From Ohessyouella blattaphilus (lineage in GTDB: Bacteria > Bacillota > Clostridia > Lachnospirales > Lachnospiraceae): a stretch of 64,000 nucleotides of DNA. Location: positions 1 to 64,000 of the forward strand of contig NZ_JAMXOC010000013.1 of assembly GCF_024721265.1 (NCBI RefSeq). The letters run 5' to 3'. The stretch's first letter is position 1. Each line of letters begins with the position of its first letter. This document shows positions 8,950 through 17,248 of the stretch, in pieces. Both the position numbers and the translations under genes were made by a program. The notes under the pieces were generated by a model that did not search any database, was not told the DNA's origin, and saw only the letters and a program-made list of their open reading frames with translations.

Positions 8950-9642
8950 TTAAAATGCAAGATAGAACATATAAAAACCAATTAGCAGAATTGCAATACC
9001 CATTATGATTTTCAATATATTAGCAGTGTTCCTATATTTTTCACTGCTTTTGATTCTTTGAACAAAACCAACTGATGTTCCAGCCACCATTACAAGAGAA
9101 CTGTGACCGATAGAATAAAGTAACATCAATAGAATACCCCAGAAGATATTTCCTTTCCCAGCAACAATAGCAAGCAAGGCAATCAGAACAGGAGTTGAGC
9201 ATGGCGAAGAGAAAATCCCTGCGAGAATTCCCGCTAAAAATGCGCCAATAAAACCTCGCTTTTTGTTTTTTGATAGTAAGTTTGTTGACGGAATGATATT
9301 AATAATTCCAAAGGTTTGAAGTGCCATCAATACCATGAGTGTGCCAAGGATGCCATACCATATTGGGGATGATGTTCCCATTAATTTCCCCGCTGAGGTG
9401 GCAATAATACCAAGTGTTACAAATGTAATCGCTGAACCAATAGAAAACACGACCGAATACGCAAAGGCTTTTTTCGTGTTTTTTTCGCCAATACCACCGA
9501 CATATCCAATAATTAGGGGAATGCTGGAGAGAGAGCAAGGGGTGACTGAAGTCAACACTCCTGCAATCAAAGCAAGTATTGGTGCTAACCAGAGGTTACC
9601 CCCAATGGTTTCAGCAATCTGAGAGAGGCAAGCATCAATCAT
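8950..9642 (-). CDS. ccdA: CcdA-like thiol/disulfide transport protein
   Basis: Integral membrane protein of 230 residues with six predicted helices. It belongs to the DsbD/CcdA family, which carries electrons from cytoplasmic thioredoxin to thiol proteins outside. The paired-cysteine motifs are VTPCSLSSIPLIIGY in helix 1 and FSSPCSTPVLIALLA in helix 4. It begins one base after the stop of the membrane thioredoxin, so the two are translationally coupled and form a redox pair. In arsenic islands such pairs are common passengers; here they are the third and fourth genes after arsR. Confidence 0.88.
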   Translation of the reverse strand: MIDACLSQIAETIGGNLWLAPILALIAGVLTSVTPCSLSSIPLIIGYVGGIGEKNTKKAFAYSVVFSIGSAITFVTLGIIATSAGKLMGTSSPIWYGILGTLMVLMALQTFGIINIIPSTNLLSKNKKRGFIGAFLAGILAGIFSSPCSTPVLIALLAIVAGKGNIFWGILLMLLYSIGHSSLVMVAGTSVGFVQRIKSSEKYRNTANILKIIMGIAILLIGFYMFYLAF

Positions 9643-9643
9643 A

Positions 9644-10228
9644 CTATTCTACCCCCATCTCAGCAAATATTATTCGCAGTTGCTCTTCTGTTAATCCGCC
9701 TTGATGTACAGTAAACACATGGTCTTTGCTTTCTTTATCAGAATACATGTCAAATTGGATTTCTTTCTGTAAATCCTCACTTGGTATAAAAGGTGAGCCA
9801 TCTGCGTTGAAGAAAACTTGCGTAGGGATAACCTGCACAGGAAAATCTGAAACGCCATCTGTGTATTTCCAAACATCTATAAACTGAACTGCGGCTTTTT
9901 CTTGCCACTCAGCATTAAGTTTTTCCAGTGTAGGAGCCATTTCCTTACAAGGAATACAAGAGTCAGAACCAAAGTCGATTACGGTTGGTATTCCATAAGC
10001 TTTGATTGTTTCGATATTAACTGCGGTCAATTTCAATGGATATGTTTCATCGGCATCGGAGTGTTCTGTTGTTTGTGAACCGTCATCCGTGAGTGCAGCA
10101 GTATCTTTTTTTGCAGTATTTTTTATTAAAAAAATAATTCCAATCACTGCTACAATGGCAACGATAACGCTAATACGTATCCATAACTGCTTTTTATATT
10201 CATTTTTAGTGGTCTGATTATCAACCAT
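9644..10228 (-). CDS. Membrane-anchored thioredoxin-family protein
   Basis: Extracytoplasmic thioredoxin of 194 residues. An N-terminal helix (about 14-35, IRISVIVAIVAVIGIIFLI) anchors it, a variable linker follows, and then the thioredoxin domain with active site SCIPC in FGSDSCIPCKEMAP and the cis-proline in QVIPTQVFF. The start is set at 10228 because GGAGGTG lies just upstream; longer in-frame starts lack a site. It precedes ccdA, its probable electron donor. Confidence 0.82.
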   Translation of the reverse strand: MVDNQTTKNEYKKQLWIRISVIVAIVAVIGIIFLIKNTAKKDTAALTDDGSQTTEHSDADETYPLKLTAVNIETIKAYGIPTVIDFGSDSCIPCKEMAPTLEKLNAEWQEKAAVQFIDVWKYTDGVSDFPVQVIPTQVFFNADGSPFIPSEDLQKEIQFDMYSDKESKDHVFTVHQGGLTEEQLRIIFAEMGVE

Positions 10229-10315
10229 AGCAATCACCTCCAAACATTTCATACGTAATATAATTGAGAATAGTAACAACAATATGCCTTTTTTTATCCA
10301 TACTAATTCCCACCA

Positions 10316-11328
10316 TTAAACAAGTAAGGGTTGAATTACATTAAACAAATAGCCTACGGCAATAATACCAAGTGTACATATTGCAATAAAGATGCCAAGC
10401 AGCTTCGGTTTAACTGCCTTACGTAACATAATTATCGAAGGAAGAGAGAGAGTAGTAACACCCATCATAAAGGAAAGCACGACACCAAGTAATGCTCCCT
10501 TAGCAAGCAGAGCTTCTGCAATCGGAATTGTGCCGAAAATGTCAGCATACATTGGAACACCTGCCAGTGTAGCTAAAATAACACCGAAGGGATTATTGTC
10601 ACCAAGAACTTTCACAATAAAATCTTGAGGTATCCAATTGTGAATTAAGGCTCCAATGCCGACACCTATAAGAACATATGGAAAGACCTTCTTTGCAGTG
10701 GAAACAACCTGCTCCCAAGCATATTTTATCCTATCTTTAAAATGAAGTTCTTCTTGTGGAACATCTATAGAATTTCCGTTTCTAATGTAGTCTTCAATTT
10801 GACTTTCGAGATGTAAATTTTCAATTAATGTGCCGCCTGCAACAGCAATGATTAGACCAAATATTACGTATACAATAGCAACTTTCCAACCGAAAATACT
10901 CATAAGTAGAACAAGAGAACCTAGGTCAACCATCGGCGATGAAATAAGGAACGAGAATGTTACACCAAGTGGCAATCCCGCACTTGTAAAGCCAATAAAT
11001 AGCGGAATGGAAGAGCAAGAGCAAAATGGTGTTACCGTGCCAAGAAGAGCTGCAATAATGTTTGCGCCAATACCGTGAAATTTACCTAGTATTTTTTGGT
11101 TCGTTCAGGCGGGAAGTAACTTTGAATATACGAGATAATCAAAATTAGAACACCTAGTAAAACCATAATTTTAATTATGTCATAAATAAAAAATTGTACA
11201 CTTCCCCCAATTCTACCCGTGGTATCTAAGCCGCAAGCTTCAAGTGCCGAACCAATTAAGCTGTTCAGCCATTTCATACCGAGGACTTGATTTTGAAAAA
11301 AGTCCCAAGCCGTTTTAAACATTTCCAT
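10316..11328 (-). pseudogene. ArsP/YraQ-like permease with a single-base frameshift
   Basis: A permease of about 337 residues if read through. The first 80 codons (11328-11086, MEMFKTAWDFFQN through SYIQSYFPPERTKK) end at a premature TAG right after a run of six A. The -1 frame continues without a stop to 10316, giving ILGKFHGIGANI, then TPFCSCSSIPLFIGF, SSPMVDLGS and an uninterrupted hydrophobic C-terminal half. One A missing from the run at about 11092-11097 explains it. The family (DUF318/YraQ, including organoarsenical efflux ArsP) carries the FCSCSSIP motif seen here. It could be a real null mutation, transcriptional slippage on the A tract, or a sequencing error. Confidence 0.8.
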
Positions 11329-11414
11329 ATCGTAACCTCCTAAGTTATATTGTTATATTTAAATATGTCTATATGCATGCTTGAATGGAAGCCGTGTAGA
11401 GAAGATGATACCTC

Positions 11415-11729
11415 TTATTCTTCACAACACGACTTATCTTCGCAAGTAAAATTAACTTTTGTTAATATGTGCAAGCACTCCATAGCATATTCTGCACCTT
11501 TTGCAGAAATTGAATAGTGCATCCACTTTCCTTCTTTTCGTCCTACAACAATTCCAGAGTCACAGAGTATTTTCATATGGTGAGATAGTGTAGGTTGCGT
11601 AACATTCACTTCCTCAAGCAACTTACATGCACATTTTTCACCTGTACTTAAAAGCTTTAGTATACGGATACGATTTTCATCGCAATAAGCCTTGAATACT
11701 ATAGCCATCTTTTTTTCATCAACGTTCAA
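11415..11729 (-). CDS. arsR: ArsR-family metalloregulator
   Basis: Arsenite-responsive repressor of 104 residues that controls the operon it heads. Winged helix at about 10-85. The sensor EKCACKLL lies in the first DNA-recognition helix region, as in classical ArsR (CxC), and LSHHMKILCDSG is the recognition helix and turn. The C-terminus has further cysteines (FTCEDKSCCEE) that could give the third ligand or bind metal independently. Start is TTG at 11729, five bases after GGAGGTG; the next ATG is seven codons in and has no site. A perfect promoter with an overlapping dyad lies upstream. Confidence 0.92.
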   Translation of the reverse strand: MNVDEKKMAIVFKAYCDENRIRILKLLSTGEKCACKLLEEVNVTQPTLSHHMKILCDSGIVVGRKEGKWMHYSISAKGAEYAMECLHILTKVNFTCEDKSCCEE

Positions 11730-11770
11730 AATTTCACCTCCCAGAACGAATAGATAATCATCTATATATC

Positions 11771-11800
11771 ATTATATGCACTAGATTGATAATTGTCAAT
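11771..11800 (-). promoter_or_regulatory. ars operon promoter and overlapping ArsR operator
   Basis: On the minus strand, -35 TTGACA (11799-11794) and -10 TATAAT (11776-11771) are both consensus, with 17 bp spacing. A dyad ATTGATAATTGTCAAT (11785-11800, two mismatches) covers the -35. Repression by ArsR at this site is the expected arrangement, lifted by arsenite. Confidence 0.85.
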
Positions 11801-11860
11801 ATATCTTTAAGAAAACTTTTAAACACCCTATATATGTACGGAGAGCGTTGCTCCCCGTGC

Positions 11861-12895
11861 TTAGTAGGAAGGAGTACCATATCCATAAATACTACTATTT
11901 CCAACGGCATAATTTCTTTGTTTACATGCATCGCCAGAATTACCTTCCACGGTATATACAATGCCGTCCTCACATTTTTCGACAATACCTACATGGTCGG
12001 TAACGCCATCTCCTTCCCAGTCAAAAAAGATGATATGACCTGCTGACGGCTCGAAGTTTCTATCCTGCCATTGTCCTTGTTCCTTAAACCAGTTAGAGCC
12101 TTGAACACAGCCAGCAAATTTCGGTATAATTCCTACTTCAATATAGCCACATTGCTCGGCACACCACGACACAAAGCACGCACACCATTCTACACGTCCG
12201 CCGAAACCATACCACGACCAATAAGGTTGACCGCCCACATTTCCGAGCTGCGACAAAGCAACTTCAACAATTGCTTGATTCCCGCCGCTTGTAAAAGTAC
12301 GACCATATGGATAATAGCGCAGAACATGAGACACATACTGTGTATCGCCGTAGTTGCTCCAACCCAACTTCGCTGCCTGAGTGGTGGAAAACTCCACCGC
12401 ATTTGCATAGGTGTAGCCGCCATAGTTGCTCCTTGCCCATGAAATATATCCATTGCCATAATTGTAGCCTTGCAGAGCCAGTTTAATATTATCCATATCA
12501 ATCGGATTTCTGACCCCTGCGGCATTTAAGCAGGCAGCTAAATTCTGTATGCCCACATTGACTGAATACTCTGGGTCTGTAATTCCGTTTGGTGAATTGG
12601 GATACTTTTTGTTGTATCCGCATTCGGATGCCTGCATCGGGTCATTACCACGACCGCCAGACTCTTGCATCATAACTGCCTTGATAAGTTCCGCATATTC
12701 GGGAATGCCGTGCTGTTTTGCATATTTTTGTATCATCGGTGTGTAGGCTTCCACCTCCGCACTGACAGGAGTGTAAGATGAATTTTCACTACCACCGCCA
12801 AAAATAGAAATTGCACTGCCGAGTAAAACCACAATTAGTGCCAAAGAACATACATTCGAATGAGTGATTGTATCTCTGAAAACCATATGATACAC
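11861..12895 (-). CDS. Lysozyme/CHAP protein of conjugative element, N-terminally truncated
   Basis: Cell-wall hydrolase of the kind conjugative transposons use to open the peptidoglycan (Tn916 Orf14-like). One membrane helix (about 16-34) is followed by a lysozyme-like transglycosylase domain (about 50-185, with the likely acid in MMQESGGRGNDPMQASE) and a C-terminal CHAP amidase domain (about 205-344, catalytic region EWCACFVSWCAEQCG, later DHVGIVEKC). No ribosome site precedes the first ATGs, and the first 15 residues look like flanking sequence read in frame, so the normal cytoplasmic N-terminus is lost. No other conjugation gene remains nearby. It marks the right border of the arsenic island. 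Confidence 0.8.
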   Translation of the reverse strand: MYHMVFRDTITHSNVCSLALIVVLLGSAISIFGGGSENSSYTPVSAEVEAYTPMIQKYAKQHGIPEYAELIKAVMMQESGGRGNDPMQASECGYNKKYPNSPNGITDPEYSVNVGIQNLAACLNAAGVRNPIDMDNIKLALQGYNYGNGYISWARSNYGGYTYANAVEFSTTQAAKLGWSNYGDTQYVSHVLRYYPYGRTFTSGGNQAIVEVALSQLGNVGGQPYWSWYGFGGRVEWCACFVSWCAEQCGYIEVGIIPKFAGCVQGSNWFKEQGQWQDRNFEPSAGHIIFFDWEGDGVTDHVGIVEKCEDGIVYTVEGNSGDACKQRNYAVGNSSIYGYGTPSY

Positions 12896-12896
12896 T
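12868..12896 (+). promoter_or_regulatory. Promoter of ogt
   Basis: TTGTAT (12868-12873), 17 bp, TACACT (12891-12896), preceded by TG to make an extended -10. It overlaps the truncated start of the minus-strand CHAP gene, so the island edge lies at or just before this promoter. Confidence 0.6.
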
Positions 12897-12922
12897 GTAA
12901 CTATGGAATTGGAGGATTAACT

Positions 12923-13456
12923 ATGGACTATATTAAAAAAATAACTTCGCCTCTTGGTGGGATCACTATTGCCAGTGATGGCAAGGCGCTTACTGGCTTG
13001 TGGTTTGACGGACAAAAGTATTTTGGTGAGGCTCTGTCGAAAGAATATGTTGAGAAAGATCTGCCGGTTTTTCAGCAGACCGAAGAGTGGCTAGCAATTT
13101 ACTTTAGTGGCAAAGCGCCAGATTTTACACCGCCTCTTTCTCTGAAAACCACTCCGTTTCGCAAGAATGTGTGGGAGATAATGCTGAAGATTCCCTTTGG
13201 ACGCACCATGACCTATGGAGAGATAGCAAGGCAGGTGGTACAGCAAAAAGGGCTTTCTCATATGTCAGCTCAAGCAGTTGGTGGAGCGGTAGGACACAAT
13301 TCAATTTCTTTAATCATACCTTGTCACAGAGTGGTGGGAGGAAACGGAAGCTTAACGGGATATGCTGGGGGAATTGATAAAAAGGTTAAGCTTCTTACAA
13401 TGGAAAAAATAGATATGTCATCGTTTCATGTTCCTGAGAAGGGGACAGCTTTGTAA
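12923..13456 (+). CDS. ogt: Methylated-DNA--protein-cysteine methyltransferase
   Basis: Repairs O6-alkylguanine by irreversible transfer of the alkyl group to its own cysteine. The protein has 177 residues. The C-terminal domain has FGRTMTYGEIA, the helix-turn-helix for minor-groove binding, VGHNSISLIIPCHRVVG with acceptor C134, and GYAGG. Start at 12923 follows GGAGG with good spacing; a longer in-frame reading starts inside the promoter and is rejected. Single gene with its own promoter. Confidence 0.93.
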   Translation: MDYIKKITSPLGGITIASDGKALTGLWFDGQKYFGEALSKEYVEKDLPVFQQTEEWLAIYFSGKAPDFTPPLSLKTTPFRKNVWEIMLKIPFGRTMTYGEIARQVVQQKGLSHMSAQAVGGAVGHNSISLIIPCHRVVGGNGSLTGYAGGIDKKVKLLTMEKIDMSSFHVPEKGTAL

Positions 13457-13471
13457 AGCGAAAAAAAAGAA

Positions 13472-13499
13472 TTGACAATCACCCCATAAATTGTATAGG
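13472..13499 (+). promoter_or_regulatory. Promoter of the DUF3021-LytTR pair
   Basis: TTGACA (13472-13477), 16 bp, TATAGG (13494-13499). A dyad ACAAT-N10-ATTGT (13475-13494) spans the spacer and could be the binding site for the LytTR protein encoded downstream, though that family usually binds direct repeats. Confidence 0.55.
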
Positions 13500-13527
13500 C
13501 TTTATCTAAACTAGAAGGAGAGAGAAC

Positions 13528-13947
13528 ATGAAAAAGCTGAGAATCTTAAGAGATTTATTTTTAATATTTGCCATTGCCTTTATAGCCATTATTGTTCTTA
13601 CTATGTTTGCCGGGGTTGCTCATACGAATCAAACAATTAAACAAGCGCTACTTGTAGCTGGCTGCTACGCGGCAATGTCTCTTCTTTTCTTCTGGGATAG
13701 TCTAATTGAGAGAATAGGATATTTACCGATAGAAATTTTCTATGTAGTTATGTTAAATATTACGTATGTACTTTTGTCACGAGTTTTTTCCTGGAACTTC
13801 TCACCACGTGGTTATTTCATTAATATTTCAGCTACAATTGTGGGGTATGTATTTATAAAGCTGATTATTTTTAGTATTGATACCCACCAAGCCGATGAAA
13901 TCAATGACATAATTAAGAAACGTCATGAGGAGGGGGATCAAGAGTGA
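13528..13947 (+). CDS. DUF3021-type membrane protein
   Basis: Small membrane protein of 139 residues with four hydrophobic helices (about 10-30, 40-58, 68-88, 100-120) and a charged C-terminal tail. The size and its pairing with a LytTR gene are typical of the DUF3021 family, where the membrane partner is thought to restrain the DNA-binding protein. It overlaps the next gene by 4 bases at GTGA. Confidence 0.75.
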   Translation: MKKLRILRDLFLIFAIAFIAIIVLTMFAGVAHTNQTIKQALLVAGCYAAMSLLFFWDSLIERIGYLPIEIFYVVMLNITYVLLSRVFSWNFSPRGYFINISATIVGYVFIKLIIFSIDTHQADEINDIIKKRHEEGDQE

Positions 13948-14381
13948 AAGTAAATGTAGAAATAATTGGTAGGGAGAGGGAGGAGAGCGCCACTTTAGCG
14001 GTCCATCAAGTAACCGAGGAATTAGAAAGCATAATTAATAAATTAGAGAAAAATAACGAGGAAATAACGGGGCAATTAGAAGGGGTTACTTATCGAATTT
14101 CTTTAGGTGAAATATATTATATCGAAGGGGTCGAACACAGAACTTTCGTCTATACGAAGGATAAAGTATACGAGATCAAAGAAAAGTTGTACCAACTGGA
14201 AGAAAAGTACCATAAGGTTGACTTTATGCGCATTTCCAAATCGGTAATTGTAAATATCGATAAAATAGTATCTATTGCCGCGGTTATAAATTCTCGGTTT
14301 GAACTTAAGCTAGAGAATAGTGAAAAAGTACTTGTTTCAAGATCCTATATTAAAGAACTGAAAAGAAGATTGCAGATATAG
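13944..14381 (+). CDS. LytTR DNA-binding regulator
   Basis: Transcription regulator of 145 residues without a receiver domain. The LytTR domain fills about 50-143 (ISLGEIYYIEGVEHRTFVYT, then FMRISKSVIVNIDKI and LVSRSYIKELKRRL). The start codon is GTG, overlapping the stop of the DUF3021 gene, with AGGAGGGGG upstream. The pair is probably an autoregulated two-gene unit. The adhesin gene downstream has its own likely promoter but could be a target. Confidence 0.88.
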   Translation: MKVNVEIIGREREESATLAVHQVTEELESIINKLEKNNEEITGQLEGVTYRISLGEIYYIEGVEHRTFVYTKDKVYEIKEKLYQLEEKYHKVDFMRISKSVIVNIDKIVSIAAVINSRFELKLENSEKVLVSRSYIKELKRRLQI

Positions 14382-14420
14382 CGATAATTCCTAGTAGCAA
14401 AGGGTTATCGCTATTTTTCT
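14380..14420 (+). terminator. Terminator after the LytTR gene
   Basis: AGCGATAA (14380-14387) pairs with TTATCGCT (14405-14412), followed by ATTTTTCT. The left arm starts within the stop codon. Confidence 0.8.
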
Positions 14421-14537
14421 ATTAAGAAAAGAGTGAAATCGTCGATAATCAATAATCACTCTGTGTGATTTATGCATTTTATGTCTTGAATAGTGCAACC
14501 TATGAATGGGGATAAAGACAAAAGAAATTCGCTAGGA

Positions 14538-14543
14538 TATAAT
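14538..14543 (+). promoter_or_regulatory. Possible -10 of the adhesin gene
   Basis: TATAAT 31 bases before the start codon, with AAGACA at 17 bp spacing (14515-14520). The -35 is weak in its first two bases. Upstream, AATCAC-TCTGT-GTGATT (14454-14470) is a small dyad that may be an operator. Confidence 0.45.
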
Positions 14544-14573
14544 CGGAACATACTAAAGAAAATGGAGGAAGAT

Positions 14574-17174
14574 ATGAGTAGAGGGAAACGTGTTATTTCA
14601 ATCATTCTTTGTTTAGCACTCCTAGTATGTAATATGGCATACGTTAATGTGAATGTACAAGCAGAAGAAATCTATGAAAATCAGGATGGCGAGGCGGAGC
14701 AAGAAGGAGTTGGGGAAAAGCAGATTGAGATTGAGGATGAGGATATTGAAGATACCGAGCATGAGCTAGCTGAGGTTATACCAGAGAATCCCGAGCCAGT
14801 AAACCCAGATTTACAAGTGTTTAATAATCTACTCCGTTCTGGTGGGAGTGATTGTAGTAAATATTTTAAAATTGATGATTTAATGATTAAGATAGATGAT
14901 TTCCAGGTCTATTATTTCGATGGGCAAGGAGCAAGTGTTTCGGAAAAGGTATATACGTCTTATGGAACTCAGAGAATTACCTTTACCATTAGTTGGTCCG
15001 CGAAGGATAGTGATCAAGATACGTTTAAAGCAGATGATTATTTAATGTTTGAGATTTGTAAAGTATCTGGTGACCTAGCGACAATCTTAAAGGATGCGAC
15101 GAAATCAAAAATTTTATATGACAAAAATGACAAAACGCTGGCACTTGGTACCGGAGAGTTTGTTATTGAAAAAGTGGAAGATGGCGTTTATAGATTGTTA
15201 TATAAAGTAATCTTTAATGATAATATTGTCGGTAAGCAAAACATATCAGGAACAATGGACGGTGGTGCTACCATCGCCGGTACAGGTGACGGGGAGAAGG
15301 TCAAGGTAAACCGCGGCGAGGAGTCACTTGCCGAGATAACAAAGAAGACCAACGATTCAGGAACGAAGCCAGTAGGACCGGGATATCAGCAACCGATACC
15401 AGAGGTAAATAAATACGTTAAAAACGTGAATGATACGAAAGATACAATTACTTGGGCAGTTGACTTGACGGAATTTGCAGAGCAACAATTTATTGACTAT
15501 AAAGCAGAAAACACCCCCAATTATAGTCACTTTATCTTTGAGGACATCTTAGATAGCCATCAGACCTTTAGCCTTGAAGACTACTATAATGGTGGAGCCT
15601 ACGCACTGGTTAATGTGCCTTTATACGTATACGATAGTGAAGGTCTAGATGATGGGGAATATATCAGCTTTGGAAAGGAATTTTTCAATCTGGGGACCAT
15701 GTCAGAGACGATTATGAAGTACGTTGATTCAGCGGAGAATTCCAATGCAGAGACGTATGTAAAAGAGACGGCAAAAACATGGACAATTATTAAAGAGCAG
15801 GATGGGCAAGGCAACCCTAGAGAGCGAATGATCGTTAATTTTGGTGGTCCAGGAAATGGTGGGTTAAAGTATAGCGACTTAAAAGACTATACCTTATACT
15901 TAGATAAAATGAAGAAATCAAGAGATTATGCTGAGGCTGTATTAAAGGCGAATGCAGATAAGGGTGATAGTTATCTTTTAGAAGAGGAACACGGTTTTGG
16001 AGCGGCAAAGGCAACCTGGAAGAAATGGTATCGGCTTATTAGTGACACCTATGAATATTATTTAGGTGACCCCTATGTGTATGCCGTTAACTTGGAAATT
16101 ATTACAAAAGTCTTAACTAAGCAGCTAGAGACAGCTACGGCGTCTTCGGTGAAAAATAGTTATCGCCTAAGCGGGGAATACACTGCTAAAGAGGATGAAG
16201 CTACGCAGGCAAATTTCTGGAGCGGTACGATTAATGCGGAAGTTGTCTTTGGGGATGTGGTGGTCTATAAGGCGGATTCTCTATATCAAAATAGTGCCAG
16301 TGAGTTAGAGTCTTACGAGGTTCTTGGTACGCAAGCAGGGGTAGAATTTCAGGTATTTAAAGAGAATGAAATCATCCCCCTTAGGTTCGATTATCTCAAT
16401 GGCAAATATGCTTATAATGAGAATGGTAATCTGCAAGAAGTTGAAAGCGATGAGGAGGGAAGGTTAATCCTTGGGGATTTATTAGCTGGTGATTATTATT
16501 TAAAGGAAGTTAGTAATCCGGACGGGTATTATCAGTATCAAAATCAAAGGTTTTCATTTAGTGTTAATAAGAGTCAAGTAAATTACGAGTTGGTAGAAAA
16601 TGTTCGCCGGGGAATTCGACTTTTGAAAATAGATGAGGAAAACCCAGAGACAACCCTTACAGGCGCTGAGTTTAAACTTTTTAAATATACAGAAGAAGAT
16701 TTTGCGGATGCAGAGGAAGTGGTGGGCTTTAGTAAAGAAACAATTTCCGGTATAGATTACCTTGTACATAAGGAGGGCGCAGCGGAGCCCTTGATTACGG
16801 ATGAAGATGGGAAATTAGAAATTCTTGGTCTTTCGGCCGGAAAATATTATCTACAAGAAGTGGTTGCGCCAGTAGGATATGTGCTAAGTGATGAGAAGTA
16901 TTTATTTGAGCTGGATGAAGAACTAGATACAAATAAAGAACATTTGGAAGAGGGAATCCTTAATATTGGAAAAATTGGCAATAAGAAAGAAGAACCGGAT
17001 CCGAAGACAGATATTCCCGATCCTTTAGACCCAGCGGATCCCCAAGAAGGAAAGAGCATTTCCCAAAGCCCAAGAACAGGTGATTATGAGCCAGTCGTAG
17101 GATATGGCCTACTGGTGGTAATGGCAGCAGCTATTATTGCCACAGTAACAGGATATAAAAGAAAGAGAAGATAA
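14574..17174 (+). CDS. Cna-B/SpaA-type surface adhesin with SPRTG sorting signal
   Basis: Cell-wall-anchored surface protein, 866 residues from ATG 14574 (GGAGG five bases upstream). Signal peptide: about residues 1-30, basic start then IISIILCLALLVC-like core and a VQAEE cleavage region. An acidic stretch follows, then a large adhesin region. At the C-terminal side there are two Cna-B/SpaA repeats (AGVEFQVFK to GDYYLKEV, and GAEFKLFK to GKYYLQEV), whose Lys and Glu residues commonly form isopeptide bonds. The tail is SPRTGD, a hydrophobic helix and KRKRR. SPRTG differs from LPXTG and resembles the (S/P)PXTG motif used by Clostridioides difficile sortase. No sortase gene lies in the window. 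Likely role: attachment to host or food surfaces. Confidence 0.85.
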   Translation: MSRGKRVISIILCLALLVCNMAYVNVNVQAEEIYENQDGEAEQEGVGEKQIEIEDEDIEDTEHELAEVIPENPEPVNPDLQVFNNLLRSGGSDCSKYFKIDDLMIKIDDFQVYYFDGQGASVSEKVYTSYGTQRITFTISWSAKDSDQDTFKADDYLMFEICKVSGDLATILKDATKSKILYDKNDKTLALGTGEFVIEKVEDGVYRLLYKVIFNDNIVGKQNISGTMDGGATIAGTGDGEKVKVNRGEESLAEITKKTNDSGTKPVGPGYQQPIPEVNKYVKNVNDTKDTITWAVDLTEFAEQQFIDYKAENTPNYSHFIFEDILDSHQTFSLEDYYNGGAYALVNVPLYVYDSEGLDDGEYISFGKEFFNLGTMSETIMKYVDSAENSNAETYVKETAKTWTIIKEQDGQGNPRERMIVNFGGPGNGGLKYSDLKDYTLYLDKMKKSRDYAEAVLKANADKGDSYLLEEEHGFGAAKATWKKWYRLISDTYEYYLGDPYVYAVNLEIITKVLTKQLETATASSVKNSYRLSGEYTAKEDEATQANFWSGTINAEVVFGDVVVYKADSLYQNSASELESYEVLGTQAGVEFQVFKENEIIPLRFDYLNGKYAYNENGNLQEVESDEEGRLILGDLLAGDYYLKEVSNPDGYYQYQNQRFSFSVNKSQVNYELVENVRRGIRLLKIDEENPETTLTGAEFKLFKYTEEDFADAEEVVGFSKETISGIDYLVHKEGAAEPLITDEDGKLEILGLSAGKYYLQEVVAPVGYVLSDEKYLFELDEELDTNKEHLEEGILNIGKIGNKKEEPDPKTDIPDPLDPADPQEGKSISQSPRTGDYEPVVGYGLLVVMAAAIIATVTGYKRKRR

Positions 17175-17190
17175 AATAAGGATAAAAGAA

Positions 17191-17237
17191 AGTCTCACCC
17201 TAGAGTCACATTTGATTCTAGAGTGAGATTTTTTAAC
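17191..17237. terminator. Terminator between convergent adhesin and AraC genes
   Basis: About 16 bp imperfect stem: GTCTCACCCTAGAGTCA (17192-17208) against TGATTCTAGAGTGAGA (17213-17228), then TTTTTT on the plus strand. On the minus strand the stem is followed by CTTTCTTTT, so it may stop both transcripts. Confidence 0.75.
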
Positions 17238-17248
17238 GTTTAGAGGTA

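Noticed and set aside
10830-11078. Plus-strand frame opposite the arsenic permease
   Set aside because: It is a shadow of the conserved permease sequence, with no ribosome site.
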